From contig NZ_QFNM01000046.1 of NCBI RefSeq assembly GCF_003248455.1, positions 1 to 19,964 on the forward strand: a DNA stretch of 19,964 bases, given 5' to 3'. Position numbers and translations under genes: made by a program. Positions 7,235-13,554 of the stretch are shown piece by piece. Positions within the stretch are counted from its first letter, which is position 1, and every line of letters begins with the position of its first letter. Under the pieces are notes generated by a model, which saw nothing but the letters and a program-made list of their open reading frames with translations, had not been told where the DNA came from and did not search any database. Source of the stretch: Brevundimonas sp. (GTDB lineage Bacteria > Pseudomonadota > Alphaproteobacteria > Caulobacterales > Caulobacteraceae).

Positions 7235-7588
7235 ATGAACGACGCAGTTGATCCCGTAGACATCGCAATCGGCGGACGCATCCGCGCGCGTCGAGAGGAA
7301 CTTCGCATCACCCAGGCGCAGCTGGCCGCCGGCGCGGGCGTGACCTTCCAGCAGATCCAGAAGTACGAACGGGGCGTCAATCGCGTCTCGGCGGCGCGCC
7401 TTCTGCAGATCGCTTCGGTTCTGAAATCGACCGGCGCCGCCCTGCTGGGCGAACTGGAGACGGCGGAGGGAGACGAGCTTGCGCTGGCCGCCCCGGGCGT
7501 CGCTGAACTGCTGGCCGCCTTCCGCGGCATTCAGGACCCCGCTCAGCGCGACGCCCTGCTGACCGTCGCCAAAGGACTGCACGGCTGA
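7235..7588 (+). CDS. XRE-family helix-turn-helix transcriptional regulator
   Basis: A cytoplasmic DNA-binding protein of 117 residues. The Cro/C1-type HTH spans about residues 10-66: IGGRIRARREELRITQAQLA forms the first helices. GVTFQQIQKYERGVNRVSAA is the recognition helix with the typical QxQKYERGxNRxS pattern of alphaproteobacterial members. The C-terminal 50 residues are helical and probably for dimerisation (PGVAELLAAFRGIQDPAQRD). No sensor domain is present. The ATG at 7235 has only a weak upstream AGG. It is a single gene, convergent with the four-gene operon ending at 7617 (28-nt gap) and downstream of the RNA hairpins at 7130-7195. The target is unknown. Confidence 0.9.
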   Translation: MNDAVDPVDIAIGGRIRARREELRITQAQLAAGAGVTFQQIQKYERGVNRVSAARLLQIASVLKSTGAALLGELETAEGDELALAAPGVAELLAAFRGIQDPAQRDALLTVAKGLHG

Positions 7589-7616
7589 TCGCCCGCCGTC
7601 CTTTGGATCGCCCAAG

Positions 7617-7967
7617 TCAGACCCGGGCGCGACGCAGCAGGCGTTCCACCGGCTGGCCTTCGGCTTCGTTCGTCGACTGATCGGCCAGCCAGCGCTGGAC
7701 AGCGGCGACGGCGCGCAAATCCAGCCCGTCCGAACGGCCGGCGTCGCCCATGTTCTGGCGCACGACTTCCAGCATGCAGGCCGCCTCGGCCGCGTTGGCG
7801 GGCGTGTGGTTGAGCAGGCGCAGCTCGGCCTCCACCATCGGCCCCAGGTCCAATTCGACCAGCAGGTTTTCGGGGCTGCCCGAAACGCCGACCTTTTCGG
7901 CCATGGCGGCGGTGTCGAACCACGAGCGGAAAAGAGGCAGGAAGCCTTCGAGGGGTTCGGTGATCAT
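7617..7967 (-). CDS. Hypothetical protein, last gene of the LuxR-TM operon
   Basis: I do not recognise a family. The 116-residue protein has no membrane segment or signal peptide. It is helix-rich and acidic in the middle (ENLLVELDLGPMVEAELRLL), then NHTPANAAEAACMLEVVRQN, and ends in a basic tail (PVERLLRRARV). The start is well supported: AAGGAT lies 8-9 nt before the ATG at 7967 and is embedded in the 3' end of the preceding gene, whose stop is only 3 nt upstream. That tight spacing implies translation from the same mRNA as the membrane protein before it. It ends 28 nt from the convergent XRE gene. Confidence 0.75.
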   Translation of the reverse strand: MITEPLEGFLPLFRSWFDTAAMAEKVGVSGSPENLLVELDLGPMVEAELRLLNHTPANAAEAACMLEVVRQNMGDAGRSDGLDLRAVAAVQRWLADQSTNEAEGQPVERLLRRARV

Positions 7968-7970
7968 GGT

Positions 7971-8435
7971 TCAAATCCTTTGAGTGCGAACGCCGCCGGG
8001 CTTGGCCCGCAGCGGTGAATGAGAGCGGGCGTAGGGCGCGGAACGCGCCTCCCACACCCCGAAGATCGCCAGCAGCATGATCTCGACCCAGACGGTCATG
8101 CGCGCGGTGACGATGGACCAGGTCAGGGCGCCGGGACCGACCAGCGAGGACAGATGGGTGATGAAGGCCAACAGCTGGGCGCCGGCGGCCATCAGCAGCC
8201 ACCAGCGATCGTAGCGAAGGGCCAGTCGGACCAGCAGGATCAGCAGACCGAGCGAGATCGCCGCGACCGCCCATCGAAACTGGCCGATGACCAGATGATC
8301 GACCCAGATCGACAGAAGCTGGGCCAGGAACAGGCCCAAGGCGGCTTCGCGTTCCGGCCGGCGGCCCTTCCAGACCAGCAGACACAAGGCGACGACCGTC
8401 AGGCCCGTGCCGAATATCCAGAGCGGCGAAGGCAC
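7971..8435 (-). CDS. Hypothetical five-helix integral membrane protein
   Basis: A product of about 154 residues with five hydrophobic helices and no recognised domain. They are LWIFGTGLTVVALCLLVW (5-22), AALGLFLAQLLSIWVDHLVI (30-49), FRWAVAAISLGLLILLVRLA (52-71), RWWLLMAAGAQLLAFITHLS (76-95) and SIVTARMTVWVEIMLLAIFG (104-123). A short basic C-terminus follows. Aromatic and charged residues inside helices (WVDH, FITH, WVE) could mark a functional core. The start is taken as the GTG at 8435, 14 nt after the upstream stop. No ATG exists in this frame nearby, so the start is moderately sure. It lies in the middle of a same-strand cluster whose first gene encodes a membrane-anchored LuxR-type HTH protein. 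A membrane partner or sensor for that protein is an attractive but untested role. Confidence 0.75.
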   Translation of the reverse strand: MPSPLWIFGTGLTVVALCLLVWKGRRPEREAALGLFLAQLLSIWVDHLVIGQFRWAVAAISLGLLILLVRLALRYDRWWLLMAAGAQLLAFITHLSSLVGPGALTWSIVTARMTVWVEIMLLAIFGVWEARSAPYARSHSPLRAKPGGVRTQRI

Positions 8436-8449
8436 TCGGCCGCGTCCGA

Positions 8450-8791
8450 TCAGGCGGCCAGCTTGACGATGTCTAGGCGGGCGGTCGGCTTGGGATCGGT
8501 CTTGGATTCGCCCATCCCTTCCATGCGCCAGCCGATGCCGTGGTCGTCGGCGACCGTCGCCAGCTCGGCATGGCCGGCGACGACGCTGGCGCGCACCGTG
8601 GCCAGTTGGCCCAGGCCCGCGATGATGTGTTCGATGGCCGCCTGGCCCACCTCGGCGGCCAGGCGGCTTTCGACCCGGCCTTCCAGCGAGGTCTGAACCA
8701 GGCGGCAAACCTCGATCATGGCCTGGTCAATCGCGTGTTCCGCCGTGCGGACCTGTCGTGCGACCCTGACCCCAACCTGCATATTCTTCAT
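8450..8791 (-). CDS. Hypothetical small soluble protein of the LuxR-TM operon
   Basis: I do not recognise a family. The 113-residue protein is helix-rich, with no membrane segment. The N-terminal half is MKNMQVGVRVARQVRTAEHA followed by IDQAMIEVCRLVQTSLEGRV, a pattern compatible with an amphipathic four-helix or coiled arrangement. The C-terminus is polar and Lys/Pro-rich (GESKTDPKPTARLDIVKLAA). AAGGATCGGA upstream of the ATG at 8791 gives a good ribosome-binding site. It starts 30 nt after the LuxR-TM gene stop and ends 14 nt before the membrane protein start, so it is second in a four-gene operon. Confidence 0.75.
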   Translation of the reverse strand: MKNMQVGVRVARQVRTAEHAIDQAMIEVCRLVQTSLEGRVESRLAAEVGQAAIEHIIAGLGQLATVRASVVAGHAELATVADDHGIGWRMEGMGESKTDPKPTARLDIVKLAA

Positions 8792-8821
8792 TTGGTCCGA
8801 TCCTTCAGAATGATGTCCGCG

Positions 8822-9268
8822 TCAGCGGGTCCACTCGGGAGCGATCCGGTCGAACAGGGAGGGAACCACCATGCCTGCCGTCACGATCCCGATGGCGAGC
8901 AGCAGGGCGACGACGGCGGCGGCGGTCATGATCCCCAGCCGCGGGCCGATCCCGCGGGGCGGGGGCGGCAGCAGCCAGGACGCAGGGACATCGGCGCTAT
9001 CGTCGATCGACTGTTCGACCGACGCCGGATCAACAGGCCCGGTTTCGACGGGTTCGGACATGAGTATCGACGCCTCTGAGTAGGCGCTACCCAGCCTGCG
9101 CGCAGCCAGCTTGCGGTCCGAGACGCCCAACTTGGCGTAGGCGTGATGCAGATGGTTTCCGACGGTGCGCGGCGAGATGCCGAGACGCGCAGCGATCTCC
9201 TTGTCCTCCAGGCCTTGGCCGGCCAAGTGGACGCACTCGCTTTCTCTCGTCGTCAGGCTGTCAGGCAT
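8822..9268 (-). CDS. LuxR-type HTH protein with C-terminal membrane anchor
   Basis: A 148-residue regulator with unusual order. The LuxR/GerE helix-turn-helix is N-terminal (residues 3-62: LTTRESECVHLAGQGLEDKE, IAARLGISPRTVGNHLHHAY, AKLGVS). An acidic, Pro-rich linker follows (70-105). A single hydrophobic helix ends the protein (112-135, GIMTAAAVVALLLAIGIVTA), with a short tail. Most LuxR-family regulators have the HTH at the C-terminus behind a receiver or ligand domain; here the DNA-binding part would be tethered to the inner membrane from the cytoplasm. GGAGGGGAT upstream of the ATG at 9268 is a strong ribosome-binding site. It is first of a four-gene operon (9268 to 7617) and divergent from metK. 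The DNA target and the signal are unknown. Similar proteins may exist in related genomes, but I cannot search. Confidence 0.85.
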   Translation of the reverse strand: MPDSLTTRESECVHLAGQGLEDKEIAARLGISPRTVGNHLHHAYAKLGVSDRKLAARRLGSAYSEASILMSEPVETGPVDPASVEQSIDDSADVPASWLLPPPPRGIGPRLGIMTAAAVVALLLAIGIVTAGMVVPSLFDRIAPEWTR

Positions 9269-9371
9269 CCGATCCCCTCCGGCCCTCTTTACCGTATTTC
9301 CGGCAGGTGTCAGCCGCCTAGGCACGGCATGCGCAACGCAATGAAGCAGGACCATCGTCAGATCACTTGAA
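9269..9371. promoter_or_regulatory. Promoter side of the LuxR-TM operon, divergent from metK
   Basis: This part of the intergenic region upstream of the LuxR-TM gene contains its strong ribosome-binding site next to 9268. I see no convincing -10/-35 pair on the minus strand, and no repeat besides the metK operator that follows. Confidence 0.3.
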
Positions 9372-9393
9372 GATATAAGCATATCTTTATATG
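9372..9393 (+). promoter_or_regulatory. SahR-like operator upstream of metK
   Basis: A 22-bp imperfect inverted repeat: left half GATATAAGCAT (9372-9382), right half ATCTTTATATG (9383-9393). The reverse complement of the right half is CATATAAAGAT, so 8 of 11 positions pair. It is an AT-rich island in a GC-rich genome, 31 nt before the metK start. ArsR-type SahR regulators that sense S-adenosylhomocysteine control methionine-cycle genes in Proteobacteria. From memory, their alphaproteobacterial sites look like ATATAAAGATATCTTTATAT. No sahR gene is in the window, so the regulator assignment is inference. Confidence 0.55.
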
Positions 9394-9424
9394 TCTGACC
9401 CGCTGACACTGACAGGAGCCTCTC

Positions 9425-10630
9425 TTGGCCGCTCGTTCCTCCTTCCTCTTCACCTCGGAAAGCGTTTCCGAAGGGCATCCCGACAAGGTCGCGGATCGGA
9501 TTTCGGACACCGTCGTCGACGCCTTCCTGGCCAAGGACCCCGAGGCCCGCGTGGCGTGCGAGACCCTGGTCACGACCCAGCGCATCGTCCTGGCCGGCGA
9601 GGTCCGGGCGACCCAGCCTGGAAACACCAGGGAACAGAACGAAGCCTTCACCCAGAGCATCATCGACAGCCTGGAGCCGCTGGTTCGCGCCGCGGTCAAG
9701 GATATCGGTTACGAGCAGGACGGCTTCCACTGGGAAACTGCGGAATACGCCTGCCACCTGCACGCCCAGTCGGCCGACATCGCCGTCGGCGTCGATTCGA
9801 CCAACGAGAAGGACGAGGGCGCGGGCGACCAGGGGATCATGTTCGGCTACGCCTCCAACGAGACGCCCGAACTGATGCCGGCGACGCTGCAGTACAGCCA
9901 CAACATCCTCAAGCGCCTGGCCGAGGTTCGCCACGCCGGCGGTTCGCAGCTGGAGCCGGACGCCAAGAGCCAGGTCACCATCGAGTACGAGGACGGCAAG
10001 CCCAAGCGCGCCGCCTCCATCGTTCTGTCGACCCAGCACGCCAAGGGGCTGAGCTCGGAACAGGTCGCCGAGATCGTGAAGCCCTACATCCTCGACGTGC
10101 TGCCGGACGGCTTCACCGACGAGAACACCGTCTGGCACATCAACCCGACCGGCATCTTCGAGATCGGCGGGCCGGATGGCGACGCCGGCCTGACCGGGCG
10201 CAAGATCATCGTCGACACCTATGGCGGAGCGGCCCCGCATGGCGGCGGCGCCTTCTCGGGCAAGGATCCGACCAAGGTGGACCGTTCGGCCGCCTACGCC
10301 TGCCGCTACCTGGCCAAGAACGTGGTCGCCGCCGGTCTCGCGGACCGCTGCACGATCCAGATTTCCTACGCCATCGGCGTGGCCAAGCCCCAGTCGATCC
10401 ACGTCGACCTGCACGGCACGGGCAAGATCGCCGAAGCGGTGCTGGAGGACAAGATCCTGGACCTGATCGGCGGCGCGACGCCGCGCGCGATCCGCCAGCA
10501 CCTGGGCCTGAACAAGCCGATCTACGCCCGCACCACCGCCTATGGCCACTTCGGCCGCGCGCCCGACGCCGATGGCGGTTTCAGCTGGGAAAAGACCGAC
10601 CTGGTCGAAAAGCTGAAGGCCCTGGCCTGA
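9425..10630 (+). CDS. metK: S-adenosylmethionine synthetase (methionine adenosyltransferase)
   Basis: Makes S-adenosylmethionine from ATP and methionine, releasing PPi and Pi; a cytosolic homotetramer. The 401-residue protein has the start FTSESVSEGHPDKV (9-22) with the conserved ATP/phosphate residues in GHPDK. It also has the signature GAGDQGIMFGYA (132-143) and the Gly-rich phosphate loop GGGAFSGKDPTKVDRSAAY (273-291). Length is close to the usual 385-400. The start is a TTG at 9425, supported by AGGAG (9414-9418) 6 nt upstream and by the absence of an in-frame ATG near it. A palindromic SahR-like site precedes it. The gene is convergent with the pentapeptide gene, 6 nt away. A hairpin GCGGCCTG (10641-10648) / CAGGCCGC (10661-10668) just past the stop could help end the transcript, though no T-run follows. 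Confidence 0.97.
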   Translation: MAARSSFLFTSESVSEGHPDKVADRISDTVVDAFLAKDPEARVACETLVTTQRIVLAGEVRATQPGNTREQNEAFTQSIIDSLEPLVRAAVKDIGYEQDGFHWETAEYACHLHAQSADIAVGVDSTNEKDEGAGDQGIMFGYASNETPELMPATLQYSHNILKRLAEVRHAGGSQLEPDAKSQVTIEYEDGKPKRAASIVLSTQHAKGLSSEQVAEIVKPYILDVLPDGFTDENTVWHINPTGIFEIGGPDGDAGLTGRKIIVDTYGGAAPHGGGAFSGKDPTKVDRSAAYACRYLAKNVVAAGLADRCTIQISYAIGVAKPQSIHVDLHGTGKIAEAVLEDKILDLIGGATPRAIRQHLGLNKPIYARTTAYGHFGRAPDADGGFSWEKTDLVEKLKALA

Positions 10631-10636
10631 AACCCG

Positions 10637-11908
10637 TCAGGCGGCCTGGTCGTCGAGGATCAGGCCGCGCACGCCGGTCAGATTGGCTTCGGTCAGGTCG
10701 ATCTGGCGGGTCTGGGCGCCGTGCAGGATCGCCCGGCCCAGGTCGGCCCCGGCCAGCACCGCCCGCTTTAGGTCCGCGCCCGACAGGTCCGCGCCGCGCA
10801 GCACGGCCCCGGTCAGATCGGCCGGCATCAGACGGTCCGCCGCGATCAGAAGCGGCCCCAGTTGCGCCTCTCGCAGATCCGCGCCGTTCAGGCGCGCCCC
10901 GCGCAAACGGGCGCCGCGCAGGTCGGCGCGACGCAGCCGGGCCGAGCGCAAATCCGCGTTCTCCAGCTGGGCGCCCTGAAGTTGCACCCCCTCCATGTCC
11001 AGGCCGTAGAAGACCGCGCCCCTGGCCGACAGGGCCGTCAGGTTCAGTCCGGTGATGGATTTCAGCGGGCGCAGATCGACCCCGTCGAACACGGACGGCT
11101 GGCCCGCGACGCCGCCGGTCTCGCACCAGCGGGCGTGTTCGCGCAGCATTTCGGCGGCCGGCATCCGATCGACGGATTCACAGGCCGAACGCTTGTCCGT
11201 CAGCGCGCCCTGCATGTCCGCCCCGTCGGCGCGCCACAGGGTGGTCTTGCAGCCCACCAGGATGGCGTCGCGAAGATCGGCGCCCGACAGGTCGGCCCCC
11301 GACAGGTCGGCCCCGGCCAGGTCCGCGCCGCGGAAGTCGGCCTGTTTCAGATTGGCCCGCACCAATTTGCAGTCCTTCATCACTGCGCCGGAGAAGTCGG
11401 CCTTCATGGCGATGACGCCCGACATCTTCGAGCGCTGAAGATTGGCGCCGGCCAGACAGGCGCCGCTGGCCTCCGTCTCGTCGCGATGGCGCGGCTCGAT
11501 GACCTTGAAGCCCAGCTTGGCGTCGGCGGCGGCGATCGTGCCTTCGCGCAGGTCCGCCTCGAACATGTCGGCGCCCGACAGGTCCGCGCCCCGCAGGCAG
11601 GCGCCACGCAGATCGGCCCGCCGCAGGCTGGCCTCGGCCAGGATGGCGTCCTGCATGTCCGCGCCGAAGAAGTTGGCGTTGTCCAGCTTGGCGCCGGTCA
11701 GGTCGCAGCCCTCCAGGCAGGCGGCGGCGAAGTCGGCGTCCGCCAGGTTGCGCCCCTTCAGGCTGAGGCCCGACAGGTCCATCCAGGCGAAGACCGCGCG
11801 GGCGCCGCCGGGGCGGGCCTGGAACAGGCGGTCATGCCGGGCGCAGACCACGTCCAGCTCCGCCTGTGTCAGGCGTCGTCTCACGATGGGTTCCGCAGCC
11901 AGGGCCAT
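10637..11908 (-). CDS. Pentapeptide-repeat protein
   Basis: A 423-residue protein built of A(D/N)LXX repeats, which fold as a right-handed quadrilateral beta-helix. An N-terminal helical cap (LTQAELDVVCARHDRLFQAR) precedes two repeat blocks. Block 1 runs from about residue 43 to 230 (for example GADLAGADLSGADLSGADLR). Block 2 runs from about 280 to 420 (for example LRRADLRGARLRGARLNGAD). A non-repetitive segment between them contains RMPAAEMLREHARWCETGG. An interruption at about 128-148 (DAKLGFKVIEPRHRDE) also breaks block 1. No signal peptide or membrane segment is seen, so it is probably cytosolic. Some members protect gyrase by mimicking DNA, but nothing here shows that function. The tandem DNA repeats around 11270-11340 simply reflect the protein repeats. 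Confidence 0.93.
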   Translation of the reverse strand: MALAAEPIVRRRLTQAELDVVCARHDRLFQARPGGARAVFAWMDLSGLSLKGRNLADADFAAACLEGCDLTGAKLDNANFFGADMQDAILAEASLRRADLRGACLRGADLSGADMFEADLREGTIAAADAKLGFKVIEPRHRDETEASGACLAGANLQRSKMSGVIAMKADFSGAVMKDCKLVRANLKQADFRGADLAGADLSGADLSGADLRDAILVGCKTTLWRADGADMQGALTDKRSACESVDRMPAAEMLREHARWCETGGVAGQPSVFDGVDLRPLKSITGLNLTALSARGAVFYGLDMEGVQLQGAQLENADLRSARLRRADLRGARLRGARLNGADLREAQLGPLLIAADRLMPADLTGAVLRGADLSGADLKRAVLAGADLGRAILHGAQTRQIDLTEANLTGVRGLILDDQAA

Positions 11909-11980
11909 CGGATCAGCTTAGGACGTTTCGCTTAAGAAAGCCTTGAACGACAGACGCTTGTCTCGACCGGACGTCCGGCC

Positions 11981-12610
11981 TCAGCGCGTCAGGAGCCCCT
12001 GCTCGGCCAGGGCGTCGGCCAGTTCGCCGGGGCCGGTCCACAGGCGGGTATAGCCCGCCTCGCCCAGCCGCTTCAGCTCCGTGACCAGATCGGCCTTGGG
12101 CGAGGCGACGAAACGCCCGTCGAAGCCCTCGCCGTCCTGGCTGACCCGCACCATCGGGCGGCCGGTTTCCAGCCGGTGCAGAAAGCCTTCGCACAGGGCC
12201 TCGCCCTCTTCGCACATCAGGCCGGTCTCGACCGCCAGCCCCTGGGCGCGCAGGCGTTCGGTGCCGCGTCCGGCGGCGAAGGGCGAGGGGTCCAGGCAGG
12301 CGATGACCACGCGCGCAACTCCGGCCTCGGTCAGGAAATGGGCGCAGGACTTGCGGCCCGACGACCGCGCCCCGCACGGCTCCAGCGTGACATAGACGGT
12401 CGCGCCGACCACGTCGGGACCGGCCGCCGGCACGGCCTGCTCCTCCGCGTGGGGCCGGCCGCCCGGCGCGGTCGCGGCCTGGGCGACGACGCGGCCGTCC
12501 TTGACGATGACGCAGCCGACGGCGGGGTTAGGCCAGGTCTCGCCCATACGGCCCCGCGCCAATTCGATGGCCTGGGCCATGAAGCCGCGGTCGGCGTCGC
12601 TCCAGCTCAT
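11981..12610 (-). CDS. RibD-like deaminase, lacking the full reductase domain
   Basis: The first 145 residues match the deaminase half of RibD, which acts on diaminohydroxyphosphoribosylaminopyrimidine in riboflavin synthesis. Visible signatures are TWPNPAVGCVIVKDG (25-39), the zinc motif HAE (54-56), YVTLEPC (73-79), a second zinc Cys at 89 and FAAGRGTERLRAQG (111-124). Canonical RibD has HGRTPPC after EPC; here it is GARSSGRKSC. Bifunctional RibD is about 330-370 residues with a C-terminal reductase. This one is 209 residues, with only about 60 after the deaminase (RPMVRVSQDGEGFDGRFVAS and TRLWTGPG remain reminiscent of reductase pieces). It may be a deaminase-only RibD or a diverged paralogue. 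Its ATG overlaps the gpmA stop in ATGA, so it is translationally coupled to gpmA. Confidence 0.8.
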   Translation of the reverse strand: MSWSDADRGFMAQAIELARGRMGETWPNPAVGCVIVKDGRVVAQAATAPGGRPHAEEQAVPAAGPDVVGATVYVTLEPCGARSSGRKSCAHFLTEAGVARVVIACLDPSPFAAGRGTERLRAQGLAVETGLMCEEGEALCEGFLHRLETGRPMVRVSQDGEGFDGRFVASPKADLVTELKRLGEAGYTRLWTGPGELADALAEQGLLTR

Positions 12611-13320
12611 GACGCTTCGGGCAGGGCTTCGGCCCGATCCGCATCCAGATAGCGGGCGGCTGTCGGCTTCAGCGCCGCGTCCAGGTCGATCTCCAGCGGA
12701 TTACCGGTCGGAATCTCGACGCCGACGATCTTGTCGTCCGGCACATCGAACAGAAGCTTGACGATAGCGCGCAGGGAGTTGCCGTGGGCGGCGATCAGCA
12801 CGTCCTCGCCGGCCTTCAGGCGCGGGGCGATCTCGGCGTCCCAATAGGGTTTCACCCGGTCCAGCGTGGTCTTCAGGCTCTCGGTGTCAGGGATGGCCTT
12901 GCCGGCGTAGCGGGGGTCGGCGTTGAAATCGAACTCGCCGCCCGGCGCCAGCGGCGGCGGCGGCACGTCATAGCTGCGGCGCCAGATCTTGACCTGGTCC
13001 TCGCCATGCTTCTCGGCCGTCTCGGCCTTGTTCAGCCCCGTCAGCCCGCCGTAGTGGCGCTCGTTCAGGCGCCAGTCCTCGATCACGGGGATGTCCTTCA
13101 GGCCGGCCGACTCCAGGGCCAGGGCGCCGGTGCGCTTGGCGCGCGTCAGGACCGAGGTGAACATAACCGCCGGCTTGAACCCTGCCTGGGCGATCAGTTC
13201 GCCGCCCCGACGCGCCTGGGCCTCGCCCTCCGCCGTCAGGTCCACGTCGACCCAGCCGGTGAAGCGGTTTTCGAGGTTCCACTGGCTCTGGCCGTGGCGA
13301 AGCAGGATCAGGCGCGGCAT
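12607..13320 (-). CDS. gpmA: 2,3-bisphosphoglycerate-dependent phosphoglycerate mutase
   Basis: Interconverts 3- and 2-phosphoglycerate in glycolysis and gluconeogenesis through a phosphohistidine. The 237-residue protein has the histidine-phosphatase motif LLRHGQSQWN (6-15), with nucleophile His9. It also has Arg60 with the NERHYGGLTGLNKAE segment (86-100; acid Glu87) and the second catalytic His179 in AAHGNSLRA. GWVDVDLTAEG and the GGEFDFNADPRYAG insertion are typical of the dPGM type. Length fits the family (about 230-250). AAGGACG precedes the ATG at 13320 with 7 nt spacing. It is first in a two-gene operon with the RibD-like deaminase. A GC hairpin, CCGCGCGA (13403-13410) / TCGCGCGG (13415-13422), lies upstream. 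Confidence 0.96.
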   Translation of the reverse strand: MPRLILLRHGQSQWNLENRFTGWVDVDLTAEGEAQARRGGELIAQAGFKPAVMFTSVLTRAKRTGALALESAGLKDIPVIEDWRLNERHYGGLTGLNKAETAEKHGEDQVKIWRRSYDVPPPPLAPGGEFDFNADPRYAGKAIPDTESLKTTLDRVKPYWDAEIAPRLKAGEDVLIAAHGNSLRAIVKLLFDVPDDKIVGVEIPTGNPLEIDLDAALKPTAARYLDADRAEALPEAS

Positions 13321-13460
13321 TCGGTCGTCCTTGGGTCGTTCCGGGGCGGTCGGTCCCCTGCGGGGTAGGCCGCCGTCAGAAGTCGGTCAAGGTTCGCCGG
13401 CGCCGCGCGAACGGTCGCGCGGTTCTTGTCGCCGTCGCCGCGCGGGCGTAACCAGGAGCC

Positions 13461-13538
13461 ATGTCCGACCGCACCTTCTTCGCCCTGGCCTTCGGCGCCG
13501 CCGCCGTCATGATCGCGGTCGCCTTCGTCTGGCCCTAG
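13461..13538 (+). CDS. Possible 25-residue single-helix membrane peptide
   Basis: An ATG at 13461 opens a 26-codon frame ending in TAG at 13538. The peptide is MSDRTFFALAFGAAAVMIAV followed by AFVWP, essentially one transmembrane helix with a short polar start. AGGAG sits directly upstream (13454-13458), but only 2 nt from the ATG, which is tight. It lies alone in the 234-bp gap between gpmA (divergent) and the TonB receptor gene (convergent, 16 nt). No family is recognised. Third-position G/C is high, as in neighbouring genes. Conservation in relatives would settle it. Confidence 0.4.
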   Translation: MSDRTFFALAFGAAAVMIAVAFVWP

Positions 13539-13554
13539 GCGGCTCCGGTCTGGA

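Noticed and set aside
8436..8708. N-terminal extension of the five-helix membrane protein up to 8708
   Set aside because: It would overlap the preceding gene almost entirely and adds Arg/Gly-rich non-natural sequence. The GTG at 8435 directly precedes the hydrophobic helix.
9394..9424. SAM riboswitch upstream of metK
   Set aside because: The leader left after the operator is too short, and I see no SAM-II or SAM/SAH pseudoknot elements.
9269..10549. N-terminal extension of the LuxR-TM protein across metK
   Set aside because: The extension is antisense to metK. A strong ribosome-binding site precedes the ATG at 9268.
11270..11340. Tandem 15-bp DNA repeats as a possible repeat array
   Set aside because: They are the coding consequence of consecutive pentapeptide repeats in the 423-residue protein.
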